Source of the DNA: Holophagales bacterium
GTDB lineage: Bacteria; Acidobacteriota; Thermoanaerobaculia; UBA5066
NCBI GenBank assembly: GCA_016716705.1
Contig: JADJVF010000005.1
Coordinates: forward strand, 186,001 to 250,000
Length of the DNA stretch: 64,000 nucleotides
Direction of reading: 5' to 3'
The position numbers and the translations under genes are program-made. The notes beneath the pieces were generated by a model, which did no database searches, was not told where the DNA came from, and saw only the letters and a list, made by a program, of their open reading frames with translations. Below, in pieces: positions 9,266 to 17,785 of the stretch (positions are counted from its first letter, which is position 1; every line of letters begins with the position of its first letter).

Positions 9266-9342
9266 CGGGACGTGGCGCAGCCTGGTAGCGTACTTGAATG
9301 GGGTTCAAGGGGTCGCGGGTTCGAATCCCGCCGTCCCGACCA
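9266..9342 (+). tRNA. tRNA-Pro (anticodon GGG), intact; attachment site of integrating elements
   Basis: 77 bases: acceptor CGGGACG/CGTCCCG, anticodon stem CTTGA/TCAAG around loop ATGGGGT (anticodon GGG), T arm GCGGG-TTCGAAT-CCCGC, encoded CCA. Its 3' half is repeated at 34431-34477 and 35529-35574, the pattern left when tyrosine recombinases insert at a tRNA 3' end. Confidence 0.95.
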
Positions 9343-9357
9343 TTGATTCCAAAGGGT

Positions 9358-9549
9358 TTAGATGCCGCCGGAAACGGCGGCTTTTTCGTCCTTGGCCACA
9401 GTGTTGGCCATACTCGAGAGGAGATCGGAGGCGGGGGCCAATAGGCCGCCCTCGGTGAACGCCTGAGGAGGTCCGGAACCAGGGTGGTGTTGCCGAGTCG
9501 CGAGGCGACTTCATGTCGCGTGCCAGGTAGCACAGTGTCGGAGGGTCCA
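9358..9549 (-). pseudogene. Possible decayed integrase 3' end next to tRNA-Pro
   Basis: No intact gene lies between the tRNA and the exchanger gene. On the minus strand a frame ends at a TAA (9358-9360), 16 bases from the tRNA, with the tail LLAPASDLLSSMANTVAKDE. The clearer integrase remnant at 35591 ends at the same distance from a tRNA-Pro copy with the related tail LAPSPDEVARSVAREKE. Farther upstream another frame reads RHEVASRLGN, reminiscent of the recombinase RHxxASRL box. This is tentative because the pieces lie in different frames. Confidence 0.35.
9364..9386 (+). terminator. Rho-independent terminator after tRNA-Pro
   Basis: A 7-bp stem GCCGCCG/CGGCGGC with loop GAAA is followed directly by five T residues. 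It lies 21 bases after the tRNA CCA. Confidence 0.85.
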
Positions 9550-10494
9550 TCACTTGAAGGCGCCGAGAGTAAGGAGGGTATAGGCGACGAAGCCACAGAG
9601 AAGCATGCTGCCTTCGAAGCGCCCGATCCGATACTCTCGAACGAGAATCGGAATGCAGAGGACCGCCGCGGCGAGCGCGATCGGGAGGTCGACGAGGACC
9701 GTCGACCGTTCGACGGGGAGCGGTGAAGGCGAGGCGAGGAGCGTCACGCCCAGGACACCGAGAAAGTTGAAGATGTTGCTCCCGAACACATTGCCGACCG
9801 CCAGGCCGCCCTGGCCCCTGAGGGCGGACGCACTGGACGCGACGAGCTCTGGAAGGGATGTCCCGACGGCGACGACGGTGAGCCCGATGACGAGCTCGCT
9901 CCATCCAAGTGCCCGCGCCCCCGCCACTGCACCGATCACGACCCACCGGGCACCGAGGACGAGGAGGCCGAGTCCTGCGACGGCGACACCGACCTGGGTG
10001 AGTGTCTCGCGACGGTTACGGATGAACGTGATCGTCGGGTTCGCGAGGACTTCTCTTCGTTCCGCGTTCACCGTATAGGCGAGCTCGGCGACGAGCGCCA
10101 GGACGAGGATCGCGCCATCACGGCGCGTGAGCGCCCCGTCCATCGCGAGAGTGATCAGGAGAAGCGTGGCACCGATGGCGATCGGGAGGTCGCGGCGTAC
10201 GGCAGCCCGCGGAACGCTGAACGGACGTACGACCGCGGCAGCTCCGAGAATCAGGAGGATGTTCGCGATGTTGCTCCCGACGACGTTCCCGATGGCGATG
10301 CCGCCGCGCCCGTCGAGGGCCGCCTGGATGCAGACGGCGAGCTCGGGCGCGCTGGTCCCGGCGCCGACGACCGTCAGGCCCACGACGAGGCGCGAAAGAC
10401 CCGCCGCGAGGGCGAATCCGGAGGCTCCGCGAACGACCAGGTCGCCGCCCAGGGCCAGGAGGCCAACGCCGAGAAAGAAGAGGAGTGCCGTCAT
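9550..10494 (-). CDS. Ca2+/Na+ exchanger of the CaCA family (YrbG-like)
   Basis: 314-residue integral membrane antiporter with the two inverted alpha-repeats of the cation/Ca2+ exchanger family: VVGAGTSAPELAV in the N-terminal half and VVAVGTSLPELVASS in the C-terminal half. Each contains the acidic residue that binds the ion. About ten hydrophobic segments are visible. ATG 10494 is preferred over an upstream in-frame start, because MTALLFFLGVGLLALGGDL begins with the first membrane helix and lies only 7 bases after the stop of the upstream symporter gene. It probably exports Ca2+ or Na+ and is co-transcribed with that Na+-driven symporter. Confidence 0.87.
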   Translation of the reverse strand: MTALLFFLGVGLLALGGDLVVRGASGFALAAGLSRLVVGLTVVGAGTSAPELAVCIQAALDGRGGIAIGNVVGSNIANILLILGAAAVVRPFSVPRAAVRRDLPIAIGATLLLITLAMDGALTRRDGAILVLALVAELAYTVNAERREVLANPTITFIRNRRETLTQVGVAVAGLGLLVLGARWVVIGAVAGARALGWSELVIGLTVVAVGTSLPELVASSASALRGQGGLAVGNVFGSNIFNFLGVLGVTLLASPSPLPVERSTVLVDLPIALAAAVLCIPILVREYRIGRFEGSMLLCGFVAYTLLTLGAFK

Positions 10495-10501
10495 GGTCTC
10501 C

Positions 10502-11851
10502 TCAGCCTTCGGAAGAGTCCTTCTCCAGGTTTCCGCTCCAGAGGTACTTCCGGGTCTCGGAGACGAGCACGCCATTGAGAGCGAGGAGCGAGACCAGATT
10601 CGGGATCGCCATCATGCCGTTGGCGATGTCGGCGAAGGACCAGACCACCGGGAGCGTCGCGACGGAGCCGACCATGACGGCGACGACCCAGAGGACGCGG
10701 TACGGGTGGATGGCTTTCGGCCCGAAGAGGTACTCGGCGGCCTTCTCCCCGTAGTACGACCAGCCGAGGATCGTCGAGAAGACGAAGGTCAGGAGGCCGA
10801 CGGTCAGGACGACCGGCCCGACGTGGGGGATGTGGCTGAAAGCGGTCTTCGTCAGCGCCGCACCTTTCAGGCCCGCGTGCCAGTCGCCAGAGTTGACGAT
10901 GACGAGACCCGTCATCGCGCAGACGACGACCGTGTCCCAGAAGGTGCCGGTGGAGGAGACGAGCGCCTGGCGCACCGGGTTCCTCGTCATCGCCGCCGCC
11001 GCGACGATTGGCGCGCTGCCGAGGCCCGACTCGTTCGAGAAGAGGCCGCGCGCGACGCCGAACCGGATCGCTTCCTTCATTCCCGCGCCGAGGAACCCGC
11101 CAATGGCTGCCTGACCGTTTAACGCGCTCGACAGGATGAGCCGGAACGTCGCCGGCAGGGTCTCGAAGTGGATGAAGAGCAGGTATACGCAGCCGAGGAC
11201 GTAGAAGCCCGCCATGAAGGGGACGAGGAATTCGCAGACCCTCGCGATCGACCGGATACCGCCCAGGATGACGATGCCGGTCAGGAGCGTCAGCAGACCG
11301 CCGCTGATCCACGGGGAGATGCCGAACGTCTCCTGCGCGAGAACCGCGATGGAATTGGCCTGCACCGTGTTCCCGATGCCGAAGGCGGCGACGGCGGTCA
11401 GCGCCGCGAAGACGATGCCGAGCCACTTCGTCTTCATTCCTCGCTCGAGGACGTACATCGGCCCGCCGGCCATCGAGCCGTCGGGCAGCTTCACGCGGAA
11501 GCGGACCGACAGGAGCGCCTCGGAATACTTCGTCGCGATTCCGAACACGCCCGTGAGCCACATCCAGAGGACCGCGCCCGGCCCGCCGGCCGCCACGGCG
11601 GTTGCGACGCCGACGATGTTCCCGGTTCCAATCGTCGCGGCGAGGGCCGTCGTCAAGGCCCCGAACTGGCTGACGTCTCCGGCTCCCTCCTTGTCTCGGC
11701 GAACTGAGAGCTTGATGGCGGTCCAGATGTAGCGCTGGATGAAGCCGAGGCGGATGGTGAGGAAGAGGTGGGTCCCCACGAGGAGGACGAGAAGCGGCCA
11801 GCCCCAGACGAAGCCGCTGATCCTCTCCAGGACCTGCTCAATGGCCGCCAT
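10502..11851 (-). CDS. Sodium:alanine/glycine symporter (AGCS family)
   Basis: 449 residues with about ten or eleven membrane helices. Family marks include GALTTALAATIGTGNIVGVATAV near residue 65 and GGPMYVLERGM near 130, the usual AGCS positions. It takes up alanine, glycine or a related small amino acid with Na+. The gene is followed after 7 bases by the exchanger on the same strand, so uptake and Na+ or Ca2+ extrusion may be linked. Small neutral amino acids can serve as osmolytes, in line with the rest of this region. The substrate is not fixed by sequence. Confidence 0.9.
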   Translation of the reverse strand: MAAIEQVLERISGFVWGWPLLVLLVGTHLFLTIRLGFIQRYIWTAIKLSVRRDKEGAGDVSQFGALTTALAATIGTGNIVGVATAVAAGGPGAVLWMWLTGVFGIATKYSEALLSVRFRVKLPDGSMAGGPMYVLERGMKTKWLGIVFAALTAVAAFGIGNTVQANSIAVLAQETFGISPWISGGLLTLLTGIVILGGIRSIARVCEFLVPFMAGFYVLGCVYLLFIHFETLPATFRLILSSALNGQAAIGGFLGAGMKEAIRFGVARGLFSNESGLGSAPIVAAAAMTRNPVRQALVSSTGTFWDTVVVCAMTGLVIVNSGDWHAGLKGAALTKTAFSHIPHVGPVVLTVGLLTFVFSTILGWSYYGEKAAEYLFGPKAIHPYRVLWVVAVMVGSVATLPVVWSFADIANGMMAIPNLVSLLALNGVLVSETRKYLWSGNLEKDSSEG

Positions 11852-11958
11852 GCCGCCCTCCTCACGAAAGGGGAACGGGGGAAGAAGCGCCCCCGAGCAC
11901 CGTCGGGCAGGATAAGTGAGATCAGCCGTCCCTGTCGTTGCGCGCCCTAGAATGGGCC

Positions 11959-13179
11959 ATGAGCGATTTTGCGCAGACCGGCCCGATCACGACCCTCACT
12001 CGACTCGGGAATCGGCCGCTCGTCGAGCTGGAGGACTCCCTCGTTCGCAATACCCGCCGCAACAAGGCGGCCCTCCTCATCCCGTCGCTCGTGACCGAGC
12101 TCGAACGCCCCGCCCTCGTGAAGATCTGCGACGAGGTTGCCCAGGCCCCCTACCTCGACACGGTCCTTATCTCCCTTGACCGGGCCGACGAAGCCGGATA
12201 CCGGGGCGCTCTCGAGTATTTCAAGCGCCTTAAACGACGGACCGTCGTCCTCTGGAACGATGGCCCGGGCGTCAAGGCGCTCCTCGCGAAGCTCGACAAG
12301 GCCGACCTGAAGCTCGGCGAGCGCGGCAAGGGTCGCGCCTGCTGGATGGGCTTCGGCTACCTCCTCGCGCAGGGGAACGTCGAGTACATCGCCCTCCACG
12401 ATGCGGACGTCCTCGACTACGACCGCGCGACCCTCGCCCGGCTCCTCTACCCGATCGCCGATCCGATCCTGAACTTCGACTTCTGCAAGGGCTACTACGC
12501 CCGCTTCACCGACCGGTTGAACGGCCGCGTCTCGCGCCTTTTCGTCGGGCCGATCCTGGGGGCGCTCCGGGCTCTCCTCGGTGCGAACCCCTACATCGAG
12601 TTCCTCTCCGCATTCCGCTATCCGCTCGCGGGAGAGTTCGCCCTTTCCGCTGATCTCCTCCGCCAGATACGGGTCCCGTCCGACTGGGGCCTCGAGATCG
12701 GCACCCTCTCGGAGGTCTACCGGCACCGTTCACCGCGCCGCATCTGCCAGGTCGACATCGCCGACCGCTACGATCACAAGCACCAGGTGCTCTCGCCGGA
12801 AGACCCGACGAAGGGCCTCCACCGGATGGCGGCCGACATCGCCAAGCACCTCCTCCGGACGCTCGCCGCCGCCGACACCGTCCTCGGCGACGGGACCCTC
12901 AAGTCGCTCCTCGCCTCTTACCAGCGCCGCGCCGAGGATGCCGCCTCGAGCTTCTACGCCCTGGCCAAGTTCAACGGTCTGACCTTTCCGAGGCACGAGG
13001 AAGAGATGGCGATCGCCACTTTCGCCGGGGCCTTGAAGAGCGCCGTCGAGCAGTTCGTCGCCGACCCGCTCGGTGCGCCGCTCATCCCGAACTGGGCGCG
13101 CGTCCTCTCCGCCGTTCCGGAGGCGGGAGACATCCTCCTCGAGGCCGTCGTCGCAGAGGGCGGCATCCTGAACGGCTGA
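11959..13179 (+). CDS. Glucosyl-3-phosphoglycerate synthase-like glycosyltransferase (GT81/GpgS type)
   Basis: 406 residues, GT-A fold. IALHDADVLDYDR (about residue 145) supplies the metal-binding Asp motif, and YYARFTDRLNGRVSRLFVGP matches the GpgS core. EIGTLSEVYRH carries the acceptor-side Glu. GpgS enzymes move glucose from an NDP donor to 3-phosphoglycerate, the first step of glucosylglycerate synthesis. The gene converges on a minus-strand cluster with an MPGP-type phosphatase, the expected second enzyme. ATG 11959 was chosen over a TTG 21 bases upstream. Mannosyl-3-phosphoglycerate synthesis is the main alternative. Confidence 0.65.
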   Translation: MSDFAQTGPITTLTRLGNRPLVELEDSLVRNTRRNKAALLIPSLVTELERPALVKICDEVAQAPYLDTVLISLDRADEAGYRGALEYFKRLKRRTVVLWNDGPGVKALLAKLDKADLKLGERGKGRACWMGFGYLLAQGNVEYIALHDADVLDYDRATLARLLYPIADPILNFDFCKGYYARFTDRLNGRVSRLFVGPILGALRALLGANPYIEFLSAFRYPLAGEFALSADLLRQIRVPSDWGLEIGTLSEVYRHRSPRRICQVDIADRYDHKHQVLSPEDPTKGLHRMAADIAKHLLRTLAAADTVLGDGTLKSLLASYQRRAEDAASSFYALAKFNGLTFPRHEEEMAIATFAGALKSAVEQFVADPLGAPLIPNWARVLSAVPEAGDILLEAVVAEGGILNG

Positions 13180-13301
13180 AGGCCTGTCTTTCGCGGCGAT
13201 CGCCTTGGCCGGGACCGCGAGCTTCGTCTCTCGCGTGCAGCCGGGAACGAGCGGGGGGAAGTGGGAGATCCATTGAATGGACGCCGGTTCCCCGGTTCCG
13301 G

Positions 13302-14012
13302 TCATACGTGGCGGATTCCCGATTCTTCCTCTTCGGCGCGGAGCTTCTTCTCGAGCCAACCGCGCGCGAGATCTCGCGCCCCGAGGCCGAAGGCGAGCGC
13401 GAGCGTCAGCGCGATGGCGCCTCCGAAGATGGAGAAGGCCGCGACGAGGATCGACCGGCCGACCCCGAGGTGGTCGAGCGCCGCCGCGGCGAACGACGCA
13501 ACGACGAGGACGTAGGCCGCGCGCGCCCCGGCGCGGGCCCACGGCAGGCCGGCGTTGACGGCCCCGAGGAGGACGCTCCGCCTCACGAGCGCGCCGACGC
13601 CCACGCCGACGACCGCGAGGAGCACGGCGCCCAGGAGGCGGGGCAGGAAGCCGACTGCCTCGGAGAGGACGCTCCGGAGCGCCCCGGGCTCGAGCGCGTT
13701 CACGCCGACGGCGAGCGAGACGACGACCGTGGTCCAGAAGGAAACGATCCCGACGACCCGCTCGGGCTCGGCCTTCAGGCCGGCGGCGCGGAGGAGCTGC
13801 CGCGAGGAGGAGGCCTCGTCGCCGCGCACCCTCCGCCGGAGGTAGATGGCGAGGCGGAGGAGCGTCCGGAGGAGGAGCCCCGTCAGGACGCCCACGAGGA
13901 GCGCGGCGAGAATGACGAGCGCCGCCGGGACGACGGAGAGGAAGGCGTCGACGAGGCGCTCGAACGCGAGGGCAATCTGTTGGCCGAGGTTCTTTCCCAT
14001 CGTCGTCTCCAT
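13302..14012 (-). CDS. Small-conductance mechanosensitive channel-like TM-helix protein
   Basis: 236-residue membrane protein with roughly five hydrophobic helices and the conserved TM-helix repeat seen in YfjF/MscS-related proteins: LPRLLGAVLLAVVGVGVGALVRR and GGAIALTLALAFGLGARDLARGW. It lacks a clear MscS beta-domain after the last helix, so it may be a short channel or a channel partner. ATG 14012 shares bases with the stop of the glycosyltransferase gene (TGATG), showing translational coupling to osmolyte synthesis. A role in releasing or sensing osmolytes is inferred from that context. Confidence 0.65.
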   Translation of the reverse strand: METTMGKNLGQQIALAFERLVDAFLSVVPAALVILAALLVGVLTGLLLRTLLRLAIYLRRRVRGDEASSSRQLLRAAGLKAEPERVVGIVSFWTTVVVSLAVGVNALEPGALRSVLSEAVGFLPRLLGAVLLAVVGVGVGALVRRSVLLGAVNAGLPWARAGARAAYVLVVASFAAAALDHLGVGRSILVAAFSIFGGAIALTLALAFGLGARDLARGWLEKKLRAEEEESGIRHV

Positions 14013-15283
14013 CACGGGGTCGCGCCCCACAGGGTTTCGATCTCACCTTTGGCCTTCTCGTAGGCCAGGGCGAGCTCCTCGAGCCGGATCTCGGCCTCCT
14101 CGGCCGAGCCCGCCTCCGTCTCGGCGACGAACGTCGCCACTTTTCCGAGGTAGAGCGGAACGAGCGAGCCGATGAGCGTCGCGGGCGGGAGCGCCCTCCG
14201 CCGGAACCCGGCGGCCGCCTCCGCCACGATCCGGATCCACGCCTCGTCCCCGAGCGCCAGGGCCGGCGCGTGCGCCGCCTCGCGGATCGCCGCGAGGGAC
14301 CGTTTCGAGAGGAACGACTCCCAGATCGGCGGCAGGTCGTGGGCCGCCTGGCGATACTGAGAGAGGAGCCTGTCGAGCTTCACCGGTACCGGCTCGAGCC
14401 CGACGGCGTAGGGAAAGCCGAAGACCGGGACCGGCTCCGAGCCCGAGACGCCCTTCCAGGACTTCTCGTAGCGCTCCATCAGCGTGAAGAGCGTCGAGAC
14501 GACCTGGACCATCATCGGCGCCAGATCCGAGCCCGGGTCCTTCGGGTCGTGGATCTTCGCCCCGAGGAACGACTGCGCGACCTTTCGCTTCTCGGCGACG
14601 GCCGTCGTCGTCATGAAGATGTCGATGCCGTACTGCGCGACCGGCCCCTCCCAGTCCTCGAACTCTAGAAAGCGCGCCGCGAGGTCGCCCGAGAATCCGA
14701 AATCGCCGCCGATCGGCTGACGGATCTGCTGACCGTAGAGAGCCCGCGTGAGTGGATAGACGATGGTGTTCGTGATCGTCCCGTCGTAGCGGTGGCGCGC
14801 GTAGAGAGGCGCGACGAACTCGTAGCCGTGCGTCACGATCGGTTCGAGGAGGAGCTCGACCCACTCCGGAGTCACGCTCCTGAGGTCGCTGTCGAGGACG
14901 CAGCAGGCCTTCGCCTCGAGCTCGGCGGCGATCCGGAAGACCGTCCGGAAGGCGCTGCCCTTTCCGGGAATCCCCCGGTATGGGGTGATGATCTTCGCCG
15001 TCGTCCCCGAAGGGACCGCGTCGACGAGGATCTCGGCGAGGCTCCCGACCTCGGTCCGCTCTACGAGCTCGCGCGTCCGATCCGTCGAGCCGCCGTCGGA
15101 GTTGACGAGGACCGCCTTCGCGTCAGGGAAGTGGCGTGCGAGACCCGCGACGACGGCTCGCACCACGTGCCCGATGGTCCTCTCGTTGTTGAAGGAGGGG
15201 ATCCCGACGAGGACGTCGACCTTCCCGATCCGTGCGATCGCTTCGGCAACCTCGGCCGAGAGTGGTGGGAGACGGGGGCTCAC
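14012..15283 (-). CDS. GT2 glycosyltransferase, candidate glucosylglycerate/mannosylglycerate synthase
   Basis: 423 residues. VGIPSFNNERTIGHVV opens a GT-A domain, SDGGSTD follows, and VLDSDLRS is the metal-binding DxD. GKGSAFR and PIGGDFGFSG are strongly conserved in this subfamily. I associate this type with the single-step synthase that joins NDP-glucose to D-glycerate (Ggs of Persephonella), but this is from memory of the family. It is sandwiched and overlapped between the HAD phosphatase (3-4 bases) and the channel-like gene. Start is GTG 15283. A GT on another small acceptor is the alternative. Confidence 0.55.
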   Translation of the reverse strand: MSPRLPPLSAEVAEAIARIGKVDVLVGIPSFNNERTIGHVVRAVVAGLARHFPDAKAVLVNSDGGSTDRTRELVERTEVGSLAEILVDAVPSGTTAKIITPYRGIPGKGSAFRTVFRIAAELEAKACCVLDSDLRSVTPEWVELLLEPIVTHGYEFVAPLYARHRYDGTITNTIVYPLTRALYGQQIRQPIGGDFGFSGDLAARFLEFEDWEGPVAQYGIDIFMTTTAVAEKRKVAQSFLGAKIHDPKDPGSDLAPMMVQVVSTLFTLMERYEKSWKGVSGSEPVPVFGFPYAVGLEPVPVKLDRLLSQYRQAAHDLPPIWESFLSKRSLAAIREAAHAPALALGDEAWIRIVAEAAAGFRRRALPPATLIGSLVPLYLGKVATFVAETEAGSAEEAEIRLEELALAYEKAKGEIETLWGATP

Positions 15284-16050
15284 CTTTTTGCCTCCTCGAG
15301 GAGATCAGAGACGGCCGCGGCCCAGCCGCGACCCGCCGGGAACGGGGCGATTCGACCGGCCGGAATCGCCGCGAAGAGGTCCGGGTCGACTTCTCCGGAA
15401 GCGCGGGGGACGAGGACGGCGACGTCGCACAGGGCAAGAAAGCCGGCGTCGTTCGGGGCGTCGCCGAACCCCACGAGGGGACGGGAGACGAGTCCGTTGC
15501 GGCAGAGGAGCTCGACGGCGTCCTCCTTGCCGTGGTTCCCGGAGAGGTGCCAGAACTGCCCGCCGCGCGTCAGCCTCGTGGCCGGGAGCTGCTTCGCGGA
15601 GCGCCCAAGAACCTCGGCGGCGCCTTCCGGCGCGAGGAAGGGCAGGCCGAACCCCCTGGCGAGCATCGCCGGAACCCGCTCCTCGGGGAGGCCCGTGATC
15701 CGACAGATCTCCGCTGTTGGCAGCTCGGAGGCGGGCGTGAGCCGAAAGCCAGTGACCCGCGCGAGCTCTCCGAGCCTTGCGGACAGCTCGGCGACGGGGA
15801 TCGCCTTCTCCGAGACGACGATGCCGCCGGGTCCGACGACGCCGGCGCCGTTCTCGAAGCTCCCGATGCCGCCGGCGTCGAGCTCCCGGAGGACGTCGCG
15901 GAGCTCGACCTCGGTCTTGCTCGTCAGCGGCACGACGGGTATTCCGTGATCGTGGAGGTTGGCGATCGCCAGGCGCACCGGCTCTCCGAGGACGCCCCCG
16001 TGTTCGAGGAGCGTCCCGTCGAGGTCCGTGAGGACGGCCGCGGGCCGCAC
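15280..16050 (-). CDS. HAD phosphatase, mannosyl/glucosyl-3-phosphoglycerate phosphatase family
   Basis: 256 residues, HAD superfamily IIB. LTDLDGTLLE carries the nucleophile and acid Asp. PLTSKTEVELRDV with SFENGAGV is the pattern specific to the MPGP family. GNHGKEDAVELL and VGFGDAPNDAGFL hold the remaining active-site Lys and Asp residues. It should remove the phosphate from glucosyl- or mannosyl-3-phosphoglycerate to give the compatible solute. GTG 16050 lies 5 bases after the small membrane-protein gene, and the stop overlaps the GT start. The GpgS-like partner is encoded convergently at 11959. Confidence 0.75.
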   Translation of the reverse strand: MRPAAVLTDLDGTLLEHGGVLGEPVRLAIANLHDHGIPVVPLTSKTEVELRDVLRELDAGGIGSFENGAGVVGPGGIVVSEKAIPVAELSARLGELARVTGFRLTPASELPTAEICRITGLPEERVPAMLARGFGLPFLAPEGAAEVLGRSAKQLPATRLTRGGQFWHLSGNHGKEDAVELLCRNGLVSRPLVGFGDAPNDAGFLALCDVAVLVPRASGEVDPDLFAAIPAGRIAPFPAGRGWAAAVSDLLEEAKR

Positions 16051-16055
16051 GGTCC

Positions 16056-16208
16056 TCAGTATCCGAGTAGGAACTTCAGCGCGAGGATGAACGCGATCGC
16101 CGCGAAGAAGAAGATCAGGGCCTTCTTGCCATCCCCCTTGTTCTCGGGCAAAGGGCCTTCGGCTGGGTCTTTGGGTGTGGGGCTCGCGCCATCTCGCTCT
16201 TTCGACAT
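16056..16208 (-). CDS. Small single-pass membrane protein (50 residues)
   Basis: A short coding region with a strong ribosome-binding site (GGAGG, 6 bases before ATG 16208). The first 28 residues are polar and charged (MSKERDGASPTPKDPAEG start). The rest is one hydrophobic helix (ALIFFFAAIAFILALKFLLGY). The stop is 5 bases before the phosphatase start, so it is the first gene of the tight osmolyte cluster. I do not recognise a family. A helper or regulator of the downstream membrane-linked enzymes is possible but unproven. Confidence 0.6.
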   Translation of the reverse strand: MSKERDGASPTPKDPAEGPLPENKGDGKKALIFFFAAIAFILALKFLLGY

Positions 16209-16250
16209 GATTCCTCCTTGCGCTCTGGTCCGGGACGAACGGCCTGCTGG

Positions 16251-16634
16251 CTACGAGCGTCTTGGGGGGGGCGCGAGAGAGGAGCGGTAGGCGTCGCCCG
16301 AGAGGGCCTCGACGGCTCCCAAGGCGAGCCGTGTACAGACCGGCTCAGGCACGACGAGCGATTCGGAGGGGAGTCCGGCGGGGAAGAAGAGCCCCAGCGG
16401 GGCCGAGGCCGTGTCCGTCTCGGCCGGGGCTTCGGGCTGGGCGCCTGGCGAGACCAGAGCGAACTCCTCCGGCCCACGCGCGCGATCGGGCTCCCCGATT
16501 CCGACGAAGCCGAGTGGGGCGAAGAGCGCGACGAGGAGGAAGACGATGGCCGGCAGCCGGACACGTCCACCGAGACGACGGCTGCATCTCGCGCGACCGA
16601 GCTCGAAGCGACTTCGGGTGGCGGTGAGAGTCAT
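16251..16634 (-). CDS. Hypothetical membrane-anchored or secreted protein
   Basis: 127 residues. A basic N-terminus (about 28 residues) is followed by one hydrophobic segment, LPAIVFLLVALFAPLGFVGI, then a Pro/Ala/Glu-rich extracytoplasmic part with no recognised domain. It sits 31 bases after the secreted-protein gene and 42 bases before the small membrane protein on the same strand, so it may be part of the same transcript. Coding is supported only by its frame, length and the membrane signal; a shorter start is possible. Confidence 0.45.
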   Translation of the reverse strand: MTLTATRSRFELGRARCSRRLGGRVRLPAIVFLLVALFAPLGFVGIGEPDRARGPEEFALVSPGAQPEAPAETDTASAPLGLFFPAGLPSESLVVPEPVCTRLALGAVEALSGDAYRSSLAPPPRRS

Positions 16635-16665
16635 CGTTCTTCCCAGCCTGAGAATACAGGGCGAA

Positions 16666-17547
16666 CTAGCGCGGAGCCTCCGTCACATCGAACGACCCCT
16701 GCACGAGCGTGTACGCCCCGGGAATCAGCTTGCCGTCTCGCGTGAGGCCGGCGACGAAAACGTGCCTTCCGGCCGCAAGCCCTTCGATCGGAACGCTTTC
16801 AGGCTTCGAGAGGATCGCCTCTTTTCGGTCGTCTATCCGATAGCGCACGCGGCAGGCATCGGCCTCGCTGCCATCCGAGACACGACACCCGCGGACGAGG
16901 AACTCGAACCTCAACGAGGCGGCCTCTGCGGTCGGGTACTTCTTCCGTAGTTTCGGCTCGAGCACCGTCAGGACGGGTTCCCCGGGTGCCGGGGCGTTCT
17001 TCTCGGATTTCGGCCCGATCCGGAACGTCACCATGGCGAAGGCTCCATCCTCGCGGATCGGATCGCCCCATGGACGGATAGGGACCGCCCTCAAGGTATG
17101 CGTGCCTGGCGCCACTTTCCGGAAGAGCCAGGGCTTCGAAGGCTCGTAGTGGGAGTAGTAGGGGAGACCGTCGAGGAAGATCGCGACGGCCTGACCCGTC
17201 TTCGTGGCGGGGTCTAAGAACGTCTCGTAGTTCGTGAGCTCGAGCTTCACCTCGACGGGAGCGCCGTTGGCCACGGCCCCAGGCAGAGGAATCTCCTCAC
17301 CCGGGGCGGGGGAGAGGATCTTCAGCGAGACAGGGCCCGTCGGGCCGCGTCCGTCGGCGCATCCGCGTATCGGCGACTTCGGGTCTCGCGGGGTCGTCGC
17401 ACCCTCCGCCGACGTGGCCGGCGCCTGTGCGGCAGGAGCCGGAACGGCCGGAGCAGCCGGGGCGGGAGCCTGGCCACGCGCGGCGAGCGTGGCCAGGAAG
17501 AGCGGGGTGACGAGGAATCCGCGGCCCCTTCTGATGGCGGTCTTCAA
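16666..17547 (-). CDS. Secreted protein of unknown function
   Basis: 293 residues with a signal peptide (basic MKTAIRRGRG, then FLVTPLFLATLAA, cleavage near ARG-QA). A Pro/Ala linker of about 35 residues comes next, then a globular part. It contains two beta-rich segments that resemble carbohydrate- or ligand-binding sandwich domains (for example VEVKLELTNYETFLDP and APGTHTLRAVPIRPWG), with two Cys pairs likely to form disulphides. No catalytic motif is evident. It heads a run of minus-strand genes ending in the osmolyte cluster, with a TTTGA-NN-TCAAA palindrome 87 bases upstream of its ATG. Confidence 0.65.
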   Translation of the reverse strand: MKTAIRRGRGFLVTPLFLATLAARGQAPAPAAPAVPAPAAQAPATSAEGATTPRDPKSPIRGCADGRGPTGPVSLKILSPAPGEEIPLPGAVANGAPVEVKLELTNYETFLDPATKTGQAVAIFLDGLPYYSHYEPSKPWLFRKVAPGTHTLRAVPIRPWGDPIREDGAFAMVTFRIGPKSEKNAPAPGEPVLTVLEPKLRKKYPTAEAASLRFEFLVRGCRVSDGSEADACRVRYRIDDRKEAILSKPESVPIEGLAAGRHVFVAGLTRDGKLIPGAYTLVQGSFDVTEAPR

Positions 17548-17633
17548 TGGGCATTACCTCCCCGGAGGATCTGGGCAGGACCTCCCGGCCGCTGCCGCCG
17601 GTGTCTCGCCGCCCGACTCTGGCACCGAGATAC

Positions 17634-17645
17634 TTTGAAGTCAAA
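17634..17645. promoter_or_regulatory. Operator-like palindrome A (TTTGA-AG-TCAAA)
   Basis: Perfect 5-bp arms TTTGA/TCAAA around AG, followed by CGA as at site B. It lies in the divergent gap between the secreted-protein gene (minus) and the diguanylate cyclase (plus). No convincing -10 element is spaced from it on either strand, so which gene it serves is open. Confidence 0.5.
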
Positions 17646-17785
17646 CGAGTCCCGCCCGGCCCGGCCGGTCGTGCTGGCGGCGTTCCCAACGATCTCTGCG
17701 GCATTCGGCGTAGCATTTGAGCTCGCGGTCGGGCTCGGATCGGCGAAGGCGGTACAGGCGGCGTGGGAACGGCTGATGGGGCGAC

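Noticed and set aside
9305..9946. Minus-strand protein ending in MVGTAGFEPATP
   Set aside because: That tail is the antisense reading of a tRNA 3' end, a well-known artefact; the same string appears at 34440.
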